This document shows positions 23,371 to 35,269 of a DNA stretch of 64,000 nucleotides, piece by piece (the first letter of the stretch is position 1; each line of letters begins with the position of its first letter). Source of the stretch: Collybiopsis luxurians FD-317 M1 (taxonomy: Eukaryota; Basidiomycota; Agaricomycetes; Agaricales; Omphalotaceae); contig KN834753.1 in NCBI GenBank assembly GCA_000827265.1, positions 1,146,686 to 1,210,685 on the forward strand. Direction: 5' to 3'. Under the pieces are notes generated by a model. The model saw only the letters and a list, made by a program, of their open reading frames with translations. It searched no databases and was not told where the DNA came from. Position numbers and translations under genes: made by a program.

Positions 23371-24613
23371 CTACTTTGATATGGTTTCTATCTGCAATCG
23401 AGGGAAAAGCTTCAGAGCGTTTCTAAATGCGGTATCTTCGTACTCGCTTTTGCTTTGCGCATGAAACTCTTCTAGATTTTTGGTAAACCAGTTGGCAATT
23501 TTCGTGCTGACAGCTGTTTATGGTGTTAATTAGGAAGAAGAGGACAGTATATTGTATCAGAGAAGACACCTGGAAAGTCTGTCCCAAAAAGCAAACGGTC
23601 AGGTGTAATAAATGAATGTATGGCACTGAGTGTTGTTTTGTGGGCACTGAGTGCGGTATCAAAGTAGAACGATTGGAAATCGGTGAGGATCTCTTCAGGT
23701 GTCAACTTGCATCCCATATAATTTGACAAGGCTGCGACTCGTGGACTAGAAATCTTGTTCGAGTATCATTCAATGTAAAGTGCAGAGAACCCACCTTAGA
23801 AAAGGCGTGCTGCCCCCCATGTGCGAAAGAATGATTTTGATTTGAGAATACTTGCGTTTAGTCCCCGTTACGACGAGGTGGGAAGCAGCTTTGAAGGTTT
23901 CGTTTGGGACCTGCATATCATCGATCAGCTTCGTGTGCATGTTCATAGTACTCCCAACTCACTTCGACGATGGGAAGCCCGAGCAGAGGGTCAGGATGCG
24001 GAGTGGAAGAGGGCGTCTGAGTCCCGTGTAAAAACACGACTGCATGCCGCGAGTCGAGCTCAGCCCAGATGGGTTCGTAAAGTTTATCTCCGACATATTC
24101 TGGAAACCAGATATGAGGCGTCGAGTAGAACTAATGAGGGTTGCTCACTAGCGTCAGGACCCTCTCCGTACGAAGAAGAAATTGCGATTCCGTCTGCCCC
24201 GAGCTCATCAAGCGCGAACCCAATTTCTGCCAATACTCCTAGATGATCAAAAAATATAAAACTGAGTGAACAAACTCGGTCAGAGTCTTGTATTCACCTT
24301 CAGTATCGTGCAGAAAAGGCATATTCGCGAAAAACCCAAATCGACTTGGATTTGCATCGCGAATTTTGGCCATATCCAAATTCACTTGCCTGGCCAGAGC
24401 GCGATTCTCCTCGTTCACAGAACCGGAAGCCAATGCAGGGAAAGATAAAATTGCGGTATCGATCCCTGCGTCGTCCATGAACTTTAGACTGATGTCGGGA
24501 GTCCAAGGTATGTTTTCAGAAGGGGTTTTGAATCCTATCTTGAGATCCAGCTTTCCTTTCTTGAGGATGGCAGGGAAAAAATGGTGATGAACGTCGATAC
24601 GTCCTCGAGTCAT
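23371..24613 (-). CDS. amidohydrolase-2 family hydrolase/decarboxylase
   Basis: Metal-dependent TIM-barrel enzyme of the ACMSD / 6-methylsalicylate-decarboxylase-like group. It opens MTRGRIDVHHHFFPAI, with the HxH metal ligands, followed by WTPDISLKFMDDAGIDTAIL. Middle parts are GLDELGAD-type sequence and GDKLYEPIWAELDSRHAVVF, then LHGTQTPSS (metal His). Downstream, IKIILAHMGG provides a further ligand and FGTDFP the catalytic Asp. The end, ALKLFPRL and a TAG at 23371-23373, fits the family. About five introns. The substrate cannot be told from sequence; non-oxidative decarboxylation of a small aromatic acid or a related hydrolysis are the usual activities. Only about 160 bases separate it from the SDR gene upstream on the same strand. 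Confidence 0.85.
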
Positions 24614-24773
24614 GACAGTGGTAAGAACTCAAGAGCTGCTCACAAAGTGAATGCGAATCTCAATGCGCACCCGGCACTCGCCATACGTAAAGAAAAGTCA
24701 CGGCAGATGACCGCCTAGTTCAAAACAGGCAGTACCATCCGCCAATCAAAGATGATACATTCCGCAAAGGTAT

Positions 24774-25813
24774 TCATACATTCGAGGACATGAAAGGCTT
24801 ACAGACGTCATTGTCCCAGCTCACAAACTTGCCGCTCAGTCCCGCGGGACATTGCAGCGACAGTGCAGCAATTACGTGGCCTGGTTCTTCTGGCTTTAGC
24901 AAAGAGCTGTTTGCGCGCAAATCAAGGAAGAACTGATGCCCATCGCCCATCGCAGTAGCTCCATTGCTCCTGATTTCCCCTTGCATCTAAGGTTAATCGA
25001 ATTGTTAAGAAAGGAAAAACAATCAGGATGAAAGAGGCAGCTTACGGCGGTGTCGACTACACCCGGACGTACTGCGACGGAAAAGACAGAAGATTCCTCC
25101 TCTGCCAAGGTTCTAAAAAGAAATCGATGAAGAGAATAGGAACGGGACCGAGAATGAGAACTTGCCTGCAGAGACTGTTCATAGCAGCTTTTGAAGCATT
25201 GTATGGTCCCCAACCGGGAATACCCTTCTCTGCGGCTCCAGAGCTGACGAAAACTATTCTTCCTCCTGATTCACTTTTACGTAGGGAAGGAAGAGTCGCT
25301 TTGATTGCCGTAACGAGAGAGAAGAAATTAACGTCAAAGTTTCTCTTCCATTCGGACATTGGGGTATCGTCCTCAATTCGACAGAGTGGGTCAATTGTAC
25401 CTGCGTTGAGGATAAGCCCGTCGATGTGTTGAAACTTTTCAAGGGCTCGGCCAACGCAGGTTTGAACCGCGCTTTCGTCGGCCCTAATTAAGGATGATTA
25501 GGCTGAAATGGAATAGATCCAGAGAGAATCTGAACGAACACATCACATTCGAGCGCCAAAAGACGGTCTGAAGCGAGATTGCCGAGTTGGGGAGAGATTG
25601 AGCGGGACAGGGTAACGCATGTAGCGTTGAACTTGTTGAGGAGAATAGAAACGACTGGGTGTGCTCAAGTAAAAAATGAAGTATATTTTTGAGAAGGACA
25701 AACCTGCGAGGCCAATACCCCTGTAAATAGAAAATGAGCAGCAAATAATAAAATATTTAAAGTCTAGATATTAACTTTGAAGCGCCAGTTACAAGAATAA
25801 CGGGTGAATGCAT
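24774..25813 (-). CDS. short-chain dehydrogenase/reductase (IRC24-like)
   Basis: NAD(P)-dependent oxidoreductase with a Rossmann fold. The cofactor motif TGASKGIG is split by an intron between Lys and Gly near 25705-25772. Later come LILNAG, VNFFSLVTAIKATLP, the catalytic Ser in VFVSSGAAEKG and the YxxxK pair in GPYNASKAAMN. The tail, PAGLSGKFVSWDNDVCKPF, resembles fungal IRC24/YIR035C-type reductases. ATG 25811-25813 begins MHSPVILVTGAS, a normal family start. About five introns, several overlapping frame changes. Substrate is unknown; a carbonyl compound reductase role is likely from the family. It starts only 71 bases from the divergent PDB1 gene. Confidence 0.88.
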
Positions 25814-25884
25814 AGTTAATGTGTCACTCCGACTAGTTCCGATATTTAAAAGTTGTGTGTGTGACTGACTTCTTCTGCTCTTCC
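25814..25884. promoter_or_regulatory. 71-base shared divergent promoter, SDR / PDB1
   Basis: Start codons of the SDR (minus) and PDB1 (plus) genes are 71 bases apart. A TATTTAAA-like AT stretch at about 25843-25850 and a C/T-rich leader sit here. At least one 5' UTR must be very short, or the transcripts overlap. Confidence 0.55.
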
Positions 25885-27310
25885 ATGGCTTCTCTTGTCC
25901 GGGTCGCTGCCTCTCTCCCCAAATCTCGTCCTTCACTCCTTCCCTCCACTACATCCCTCCGTCTAATACGCTCATATGCTACCGCTGACAATGCCCACAC
26001 TGTACGTCTTTTCCGTCTCTTTTCACTCCCTCTCACCTCAATTTTACTCTGTTCAGATGACTGTCCGAGAGGCTCTCAATGCCGCTATGGAGGAAGAAAT
26101 GATTCGGGATGACAAGGTTTATATTATGGGTGAAGAAGTCGCGCGTTACAACGGTGCTTACAAGGTACGCGTATGAAAAGAAAAAAAGAAAACCGGTTGA
26201 CGTTAATATTTTCCTCAAAGGTCACCAAAGGCCTTCTCGACAAGTTTGGTGAAAAGCGGGTTGTAGACACGCCTATTACAGAAATGGGTTTCGCTGGTCT
26301 TGCAACCGGTGCAGCACTCGCTGGTCTTCGTCCAATGTACGCTCCCCTCCCCCAAAAAATAAATTCGGAAAAATTGATCCCCCAATCTCCAGCTGCGAGT
26401 TCATGACTTTTAACTTCGCAATGCAGGCCATTGACCAGATTGTCAACTCTGCTGGAAAGACATATTACATGTCGGGAGGGAATGTGCCATGTCCAGTCGT
26501 GTTCCGTGGTCCCAATGGTGCTGCTGCTGGCGTTGCAGCACAGCATTCCCAAGATTACGCTTCATGGTACGGTCAAATTCCTGGTCTCAAAGTTGTCAGT
26601 CCTTGGAGTGCAGAAGACTGCAAGGGACTCCTCAAAGTAAGCCCACTCAACCCAGCTGCGTATTCTTGCACTCATCTCTTCTAGTCTGCCATCCGAGATC
26701 CCAATCCCGTCGTCTTTCTCGAAAATGAAATGATGTACGGTACTTCCTTCCCAATGTCCGCCGAGGCCATGTCAGAGAACTTCCTCCTTCCCATCGGCAA
26801 GGCCAAGATCGAACACGAGGGAAGCGATGTGACCATCGTCGCTCACAGCAAAATGGTTACGCACAGTCTAGAGGCTGCCGATATCCTCGCAAAGGAGGGT
26901 ATCAAGGCCGAGGTCATCAATCTTCGCAGCATTCGGCCTCTGGACATTGATACTATCAAAAAATCAGTCAAGAAGACTAACCGGTATGCGCACATTGTTA
27001 TTCCCTCCGTTACCCGGCTCCTGACTCTTACTTTGTAGTCTTCTTATTGTCGAGGGTGGTTTCCCTGCTTTCGGTGTTGGAAGTGAAATTTGTGCTCAGA
27101 TAGTAGAGAGCGAGGCATTCGACTACCTCGATGCGCCTGTCGAACGTGTTACCGGTGCCGATGTCCCTACTCCGGTCAGTAGATAACCTTTTCAGCAATT
27201 TCTTATTATTGACTTCCTCTCAGTATGCCGCCAACCTCGAGGAACTTGCTTTCCCCGACACAAACCTTATTGTCAAGGTCGCAAAACGTTCTTTGTACAG
27301 GACCAACTAG
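25885..27310 (+). CDS. PDB1: pyruvate dehydrogenase E1 beta subunit, mitochondrial
   Basis: Beta chain of the thiamine-dependent E1 of the mitochondrial pyruvate dehydrogenase complex. It starts [20 protein letters not shown] and [11 protein letters not shown], a typical cleavable presequence. Conserved blocks are [85 protein letters not shown] with [18 protein letters not shown], then [16 protein letters not shown] and [10 protein letters not shown]. The C-terminal domain has [40 protein letters not shown] and ends RSLYRTN. Six or seven introns were joined (for example 26165-26219 and 27180-27223). Intact. Confidence 0.96.
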
Positions 27311-27439
27311 TTTTATACCATAGATGCTCCACTACTGCTAGATTGCTAATACACTGGGTTAATGTCGTTCGACGACGAAAGTTTGCAGCGCTTGTCGTTT
27401 CACGAATGAAATTATATTCAAGCATCAGATTATTAACAG

Positions 27440-30059
27440 TCACGCCTTCATGGCGCTTAGTCGAATACGGACAGCATTGGCGTGTGCCTGCAAACCTTCA
27501 CAATCAGCCAGCGTCGCTACAATCGGGCCCAATCCCTTCAATCCATTTGATGTAATTTCTTGGGAAGTGATATGTTTCTGGAACGAGAGTGTATTGACGC
27601 CGCTGAATTGACGTGCATAACCATTTGTAGGAAGAGTGTGGTTAGTTCCAGAGGCATAATCACCACAACTATACGAGTGGTGTTGAGCAGTCATACCAGG
27701 CTAGTCAGGTCTTCTTACCTTTCGGGAGTAAACGGTCCAACGAAAACGCTTCCTGCATTGTCAACAAAGCGGACCTTGTCGGGGGCATTATCCAGATGTA
27801 AAATCAAGTGCTCCGGAGCGTAATCATTCGAAAATTGGATAGCTTCTTCCACAGATGTAGTTGAGACGATAAGACTTTTGGCTACCGACTGCCGCACGAT
27901 ATCAACGCGAGAAAGCTGCTTTGCTTGCTTGTCGACTTCACTTTCGATTTCTTCCAGATGCTCAGGTGTGAGGTTGACACCGACAAGAACGACCTGGGAG
28001 TCAATACCATGCTCGGCCTGTGAAAGCAAGTCAGCGGCCACAAAAGCAGGATTTGCGGTGTGGTCAGCCATAACCTGGGAACAAGAAACGTCTTGATTCA
28101 TGATCAAACAAGGCGAAAATTATGAAAACGTACCAAAACTTCACTAGGTCCAGCCGGCATGTCGATACTTACCAAAGCATCCGTATCATTCTGCACCAAC
28201 ATTTTTGCAGCAGTTACCCACTGATTACCCGGTCCAAATATCTTATCGACCTTTGGTACCGTTTCCGTGCCGTACGCCATAGCCGCAACTGCCTGCGCGC
28301 CTCCAGCTTTGAGAATCGCTGATGCACCGACCAGATGCGCAACATACATGACTTCCGGAGAAACTGTTCCGTCTGGTCGGGGCGGAGTGGCAAGAACAAT
28401 TTCTTTACAGCCTGCGACTTGAGCGGGAATACCGAGCATCAGCGCTGTAGATGGCAAGATTGCCGTTCCGCCAGGAATGTAGAGTCCAACACGAGCAATA
28501 GGGCGAGCAAAGCGGGAACAGACAACGCCTGGCATAGTCTCCACCTTGAGCGAAGACCCATCGACCTGAGCGGCGTGGAACTTTCTTATGTTGGCATAAG
28601 CTTTATCTATCGCTTCCTTGACGTCCGAAGGAATCTCCATAGAGTCTTTTGAATACGGCGGAAACACGCATGTTGACGAGAGCTTCGCCTTGTCAAATTT
28701 GGCTGTGAAATCGAGGAGGGCTGCATCCCCTCTCACCCTCACTTCAGAAACAATAGGTTTGACCTTTTCAATCATTTCGTCAGATTTTAGAACAGGCCGG
28801 CGAAGAAGTTGGGCGCGATTCTCGTTCGAAATTCCAGCTAAATGAGCAGTGCGCATTCGGATAGGCGCATCAACATCTATTGGCGCTGAGAGATGCGTAG
28901 ATTTGACTTCCGGAGCTTTTGGAGTGGACCATTGCGGTTTAGCGTTACCAGGTCTACGAGTGACTCTCTTTGCCTTCTTATCCAATGATCGTTCAATGTC
29001 AGCAATGCCCACTCCGTAAGCAGTGCATTTCGTCAGCGCAAAGTATATGAGATCCGCCGCCTCGAAGGCCACTTCGTCCGGAGTCGCTGCACGGCACAAC
29101 TCGTCAGCTTCCTCCATGATTTTTGAGCGCAATAGCTCCGGATCATCAAACAATCTCTTTGTGTATGATCCTTCGGGAGCACTTTCGAAGCGAGATCGCA
29201 GAGTTTTTGCTAGGTGGGGAAGTCCGGTCGCCTCTCCAAAGCACGACTGCCTTTCAAGGTGGCAGAATCCAGACCCATATTGAACAACTTTAAATTCGAG
29301 ACTGTCAGAGTCACAATCGAGTCGAATGCTGACGACATCCTGCGTTGAGCCAGAAGTCTCTCCCTTTCTCCACAGCCCGTGCTTTCTCGACTGGTAAACG
29401 CCTTTCCCACTTATGATACTCTCTCTGACCGATTCGACAGAGGAGTAGACGAGACCTAGTGAATGGCCGGTTTCTGTGGAGACAATCGTAGGGAAGAGCC
29501 CATCCGGACGATCGGTTGTGATGGGAGCGAGGAAGATATCTGCAATGTTGAGTTGCGTGGGTGAGGAATTTTCGAGCGTTAGCTGGCGACTCGGTAGAAC
29601 CAAGTTGGCCCCAGCACGCAAAAGGGATCTGATGCTGAATATAGAAGGCAGTTCGGAGGAGTCTACGAATACATAGATGGCAGATTTGGAAAAGAACTGG
29701 GATACTGAAAAAATCAGATCCAAATCGATTTCCGGTGTTTTAAGTAACACGCCAGATACGCCATTCCGGACTTTGTCTGATACTGCACTGACGCTGACAG
29801 CATCTAGAAGAAGAATAAGCCTTTCCTGTGGTATAAGTCCGACGACCTCTTTAGCAGAAGTCAACGAGAGGACTACTTTATCCGCGCCTTCGTCCAGCCA
29901 AGGCACGATCTGATCAATGTCGGTAGCGTGGTCGAGTAGAACATAGGAATTTTGCGGCAGAGGTAAGGAGGGATCGTTGAGAAGCACTGGACCTATTCTA
30001 TGCAATGCATCGAAAAGGTCGCCTTGGGGGACATCGAGGAGTGGAAGAAACCGAGTCAT
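27440..30059 (-). CDS. HIS4: trifunctional histidine biosynthesis protein
   Basis: Carries phosphoribosyl-AMP cyclohydrolase, phosphoribosyl-ATP pyrophosphohydrolase and histidinol dehydrogenase activities (steps 2, 3 and 10 of histidine synthesis). After an N-terminal region of about 220 residues comes the cyclohydrolase part with CDSDSLEFKV and FCHL...C, then the pyrophosphohydrolase segment SKIMEEADELCRAA, and then histidinol dehydrogenase from about residue 400 with RVRGDAALLDFTAKFD, PIARVGLYIPGGTAILPSTA, FGPGNQWVTAAKMLVQND and DMPAGPSEVLV. After an intron (about 28088-28134 on the plus strand) VMADHTANPAFVAADLLSQA and EHLILHLDNAP follow; a short last exon carries CGDYASGTNHTLPTNGYAR. Few introns compared with neighbours, as usual for this gene. 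Confidence 0.96.
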
Positions 30060-30165
30060 TGCAGTTACTACTTCCAGATTGGAAAAAAATTGAGCAACAT
30101 TGCTGCGGACCGTCCAGTGCCGTTATCAATTTTACTACATCTACAACACATTTCATTTATGCTAC

Positions 30166-31016
30166 TTAGGACAGTAAATCATCCAGAAAATCTTCCATTT
30201 CTTCCATCTTCGTCTTTTGTTTCGTGTTTTCGGGTAAAGGGAGAGGTGGAGCGTCGATATACAATGATTCTAGCACACCCTTGTCCAGATAATATCTAAA
30301 AATTCACTCAAGAACTCCCTACCTTTGTTTCTCCCCGGAGCGTTGGCTTTAGCAGATTTATTAGCTCGCAGCTTCTCCGACTTGGCTCGGAAGCGATTTT
30401 TGAGATCTAAACCGGTTTAAGTGCAATTTCTGAGTGAAAAGCGAACTAACAACAACCTCTTGTTGCCTCGGCCGATTCCTTTTCACGCAACAGATCTCCA
30501 AGCGTATCATCCCACTCTATCTCTTGCGCTTTACCTTTGATATTTGCCCTTTTGAATGTTAAATCATCAAGAGTATGGTCGACATCGTCTTCATCATCAA
30601 CAGGGGCAGCTAACGGGTCTTTCAACAACTTTTGTCTTTCCAAAAAGGCAGTCAAATCCACTTCAGGCTCGACAATGGGTTCACCTGAGAAAGCTGTCAA
30701 TGACAACCCGCGTGGAACCAGAAACATCGTAGATACCGTCCGAATCTAGTTCAGGCTCGGGTTCCACATATCTATCTGCGTTAGATCCAAGATGTCTTCG
30801 AGAGTATTTGGCTTGGCGAGCAGCGACGACTTCTTCATCCTCTTCTTCGTCCCCTTCTTCACCTTCCAAAAGTACTCGCTTGGTGAATTCAGCAGGCCGT
30901 CCGAGCCCCCTTCCTCTCCCTCTTGCACGTAAATATTTCCCTAACCCTCCTCTTGATTTACCTCGGCCTCTGCCTCTACTCTGTGAAGATTCTGTGTGAA
31001 TTGTTACCTCAGACAT
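30166..31016 (-). CDS. orphan RG-rich acidic/basic protein
   Basis: I do not recognise the family. ATG 31014-31016 begins MSEVTIHTESSQ, then a block rich in Arg-Gly (RGRGRGKSRGGLGKYLRARG) that looks like an RNA-binding RGG/RG region. Next are an acidic tract (EGEEGDEEEDEE), VDLTAFLERQKLL, a segment LDDLTFKRANIKGKAQEIEW, and DTLGDLLREKESAEATR. After an intron near 30410-30450 comes a Lys/Arg-rich part (DLKNRFRAKSEKLR) and a final exon ending MEDFLDDLLS at a TAA (30166-30168). Roughly 220 residues, mostly disordered. An RNA-related nuclear role is a guess from the RG block only. Confidence 0.65.
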
Positions 31017-31110
31017 GGCGGGGGATAACAAGTTATATAGGCGCTCAGGGGTGTAGTAAATTTACAGTGAATATACACCATTACAAGCTATTCCAAACTC
31101 GGATATTTGA

Positions 31111-34100
31111 CTATTCAGCACTATTTGCCTCTTCAATATTTACTAGTTCCTTGCCTTCCTCAACCATCTCCCCATTCTTACACCCAATCGCCCGAACGGT
31201 TCCGGAAACATCAGCCCTTAGAACCGTCTCTGTCTTCATGCTTTCTAAAACGACCATACTCTGACCCTTCTGCACTTTGTCACCCACCTTCACTTTGACT
31301 TCAACTACGAGACTGGGCATAGGCGCCTTTATTGAGCCTGCGGCAGCACCCAGAATGTCACCACCCTGCATCAACAGCCATTTGGGTGTAGGGATGACCA
31401 GTGTAGTCTTGCGGCCTCCAGTAAAGACGTGCAATTTCTCCATCGTATTATGTGACAGAGAAGCTGGGAGGGAAGGGGGCGGAGGCTGAGATACGACGGT
31501 AACAGAAGACAACTTGTCATTTAAGGAGGCGGAGAGCGATGTCTGAGAATCAAGTCTCGCCGAAACTCCTTGGAACAAGACTGAGGTCCCAGAAGAAGTC
31601 TTCACTTCTACATCAAACGATCCTCCCGCTAGAGCCCGGATCCTGATTGCGCTAGGTTCAACTTCTCCTGATGAGGCCTCATCCTGAAGGTGAATCATAC
31701 GATCATACACATCCCCACCAAATCTCCGGGAAACTAAGGAAGTCCAAGGTGATTGTAAAATCGACGCTTGCTGTTGTGGGTAGTCACGCAGCGCAACGAA
31801 GAGTGCGGCTTGAGCAAGAATTTCTGGAGTCGGTTCAGTAATTGCGGGGAAGAGTTCGTCAAAATGTTGCTATGGATAACTGTTACCGAAGAAGATCCCG
31901 ACAACGCGGCAAAGACTCACGGAAATGAATCCCGTTTCCACTTCTGCGTCAATAAATGCCTGGTTGGAAGCCAAACTTTTCAGGAACTCAATGTTGGTGG
32001 AAACACCAACTACGTGATATTCGTCCAATGCATTCCTGAGTGCTCGTAAAGCTGATGGGCGGTCTTTCGCGTGCACGACAAGTTTAGCTATCATGGGGTC
32101 GTAATATACACCAATGTTTTCTCCTTGAGTAAAACCCTGCTCTAAGCGCACTGATGGCAGCACCGATTCGGACGACACAAGGGATGGAACGAACGATTCG
32201 GTTGATGCCGGCGAGCTCGAAGTTGAGGACGAAATGTAGGATTGCGGCAGTGTTAATGTCGGCGTCGGGGTGGATAGGTAGAATAATCGCCCTGAATCTG
32301 GAAGAAAGTTGTTTCGAGGGTTCTCCGCATAAATTCTAGTCTCGAAAGCGTGTCCAACGAGTGGCACGGAGGATTGTTTCATGGGCAGCGGATTTCCGGC
32401 GGCGACCTAGGACAGATATGGCTCAGCAGATATTTTCAATGAAATTCTGTGTGATTTACCTCCAATTGCCATTCGACAAGATCTAGCCCAGTCACCTGCG
32501 ATAGACATGGTCAGTCAGTGAGTGCCTTCTGAAATATTCTTGGAAGAATCACCATCTCTGTGACAGGATGCTCTACTTGCAGACGTGTATTCCTGCGTGA
32601 TCGTTTAGAAAATTGCAGGACGAGAAAAATTGACATACATTTCCATGAAATAAAATTCTTGTGTGTCATTATCGAAAATGAATTCAACCGTCCCAGCACC
32701 TACATAATTCACAGCTTTTGCTGCGGCAACGGCCTTTCTGCTGAGGTTTTCTCGAAGCTCAGGGGATAATCCTGGCGCTGGTGCCTAAGAAACGAAATAA
32801 ATGTCTGACACAAAAGGAGTAGGGTTCAAATTTACCTCTTCGATGATCTTCTGATTTCGCCTTTGAACAGAACAATCCCTTTCCCATAGGCTGATAGTTT
32901 CGCCTATCGTGTCGGCAAAAATTTGAACTTCAACATGTCGCGGATGCTGGATGTACTTCTCAACTAGGACTGCATCGTTCCCGAACGATTTGCTAGATTC
33001 ACGTTTGGCAGAGGTTAAGGCCTCATAGAAGGCCTCGGCAGTCTTTTCGCTGACCATCCGCATTCCTTTACCACCGCCTCCATGTACAGCTTTTATCAGA
33101 ACAGGGAATCCTACAGGAGAAGAAAATGGAGTAATGCATAAAGGATTAGACTGTGGACACAAACCTATCTGTTTGGCTTGTTCATATAGGAATTTTGGGT
33201 CCTGATTCTCTCCATGGTATCCTGGAATACACGGTACTCCAGCCGCTTGCAACGAGAAAATTTCAGGCTACGTGAGTTCAAAACAGCCTAATCAACTTAC
33301 ACAACATGATGTTTTTGGATTCACTGCGATGTAGTTGAGATGGGACGGAACGTTCAAAAATATAAGTTCTGACCTCTTGGAGCCCATTGCACTTATGGCG
33401 CTCGCAGGTGGGCCAATAAACACGATTCCTTCTTCAGCAAGTCTTTCGGCAAATTTAGCATTTTCGCTCAAGAAACCATAACTTTGGACAATCAATTGAT
33501 AGCAAGTGTCGAAGGATCATCTCTCCTCACCCTGGGTGGACGGCCTGTGGGTAATATCTGAGATTAGAAACTTTGCGAATATCGAGAAATAAGAGCGTAC
33601 CTGAGCCCCGCTTTGATGGCAGACTTGAATAATCTTATTCATTTGCAACTGAAGGAAGGGTTCAAGTTATATAAGACGTATTACTTCAACATCTGGCACG
33701 AACATAACTCTCAGAAGATGGGGCGGGTCCGATACAGTATGCCTCATCAGCCTGAGCAACGACTGGTGAGCTAGTCCTTCAGAGCATATATTCAAAGGAT
33801 CCGAACCATTTTGACATGCAAAGCATCACGGTCGGCCTCGCTGTACACGGCGACGCATCGAATTCCAAGCTTTTTTGCTGTTCGGATAACACGACAAGCA
33901 ATTTCTCCTCTATTTCCAAAAGTATGAGAGAATGATTGAGAGCAAAATGAGGGCCATATGTCACCTGTTGGCCACTAGAATTTTGTCGAAATGGGGCTTG
34001 CGAATACCTGACAAGATGGCTTCACTAGAAAGGTTAGCAAACGCGACTGTTCAGTATGAATATACCTACAAGAAGCTTCAGAAGCAAATTTCCGTGATTG

Positions 34101-34295
34101 TTGAGCGTTCAAGGAAGTTACTGTTGGTAAATTTGGAGTCGCGACTACACGTCGGTTGTTGGTTTCGTTTCTGACCGCAGCGAAACTGGTTGGGTGCCGA
34201 TGAAGATTTCTTGAGCCACGAAGACTCGAAATAGCTAAGGAGCTAGTTCCCACTCGAGTGAGCCCATGAGAAATAGAGTGCTTTGAAGGTAACAT
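31111..34295 (-). CDS. 3-methylcrotonoyl-CoA carboxylase alpha (biotin) subunit
   Basis: Mitochondrial biotin-dependent carboxylase of leucine breakdown. [16 protein letters not shown] gives a presequence. The biotin-carboxylase domain follows: [61 protein letters not shown] (ATP grasp), [52 protein letters not shown] and [12 protein letters not shown]. The C-terminal biotinyl domain carries [12 protein letters not shown] and ESMKTETV. The biotin site is ES-MK-T rather than the common A-MK-M; the modified Lys is kept. Around ten introns. Choice over acetyl- or propionyl-CoA carboxylase is based on the size, single biotin-carboxylase architecture and lack of a fused carboxyltransferase. The beta subunit is not in this window. 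Confidence 0.9.
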
Positions 34296-34438
34296 TGCTT
34301 GGTAAAGGTATGAGTACTGGGGTACTGGGGTAAGTAGTACTCGGAAGAGATCCGAGATCCGGTAATACTTTCCCACGATTGTAAAGTAAATAACGCGTAC
34401 ACAAATGATGTCATCAAGTTTATCCTCTGCTGCTCACC
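34296..34438. promoter_or_regulatory. shared divergent promoter, MCC alpha / TspO
   Basis: 143 bases between outward start codons. The sequence contains the tandem GTACTGGGGTACTGGGGTAA at about 34313-34332 and a TGATGTCATCA palindrome-like CRE/AP-1-type site near 34406-34416 (TGATGTCATCA). Both may be regulatory; this is inference from sequence pattern only. Confidence 0.5.
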
Positions 34439-35254
34439 ATGTCGAGCCCTATTTACCTCCCAAATTTTATGTTCTCTGCTCTCAGAAACCCAGTGACCGC
34501 GGTTGGTATTCCTCTCGGTCTCGGTATGCTGAGCGGTCTTCCAACCTCCAAAGTTGTTCGCGGACCTTGGTACAATGTCAATTCTTAATTTATTATTTTG
34601 CCCGACATCATTGACGTCCATTCAAAGAACCTTGTATTTCCACCAGGTCGTCCTCCCAGACTAGTCTTCCCGATTGTGTGGCCTTTACTCTATCTCTGTG
34701 AGTGATCTGTCAAGAGTTCAGCTATACCTTCCACTGAGTTCTTGTAGCAATGGGTTATGCTTCTCATCTCGCTGTTAAAGCCTTCGATACATCTGTATCA
34801 TCTTCTCATCGGTATGGAGTCCAAATTATTCAAATCTGAATCCTTATACTAAGCTCGACGTAGTTCTGATCTCGCTCTTGGTATCGCCTTGTATTATGCC
34901 CAATTGACCATGAACGTCGTTTGGACACCTTTGTTCTTTGGCTATAAAAAGGCATTCTCTGGTTGCTTGTCATAGCTGAATCTTGCTCTCAACTTTCGTT
35001 TATAGACTGGTGCCGCTCTTATAGACTGTCTTGCTCTGGCTGCGGCTACCTTTTACGCAACGGTAAGCTGACCTGCATGATATCGGTGAGTCGGTGCCCT
35101 TATCTTGCCTCCGTAGAAACTTCTCGACGGGCCTACAAATTCTCGGACCACCTACTTTCTACTTCCATATTGCGTCTGGTTATGCTTCGCTAACTATCTC
35201 AATGGCGGAATCTGGTTGTTGAACCGAGAAGCTCCTCTGGTGAAAAAGGATTGA
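34439..35254 (+). CDS. TspO/MBR family membrane protein (translocator protein)
   Basis: Five-helix membrane protein of the mitochondrial outer membrane in animals, binding porphyrins and sterols. The joined exons give MSSPIYLPNFMF, TSKVVRGPWYN, then NLVFPPGRPPRLVFPIVWPL and LYLSMGYASHLAV, QLTMNVVWTPLFFGYKK, TGAALIDCLALAAATFYAT and LPYCVWLCFANYLNGGIWLL, ending LVKKD. The W-x-P-L-F-F-G and P-Y-x-x-W...A-x-Y-L-N motifs are diagnostic. Five introns; the one at 34952-35005 appears to be GC-AG, because no GT donor keeps the KK-TGAALID join in frame. Length of about 175 residues is normal. The divergent gene is the mitochondrial carboxylase. Confidence 0.9.
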
Positions 35255-35269
35255 TTGAAACTCGGGGCT

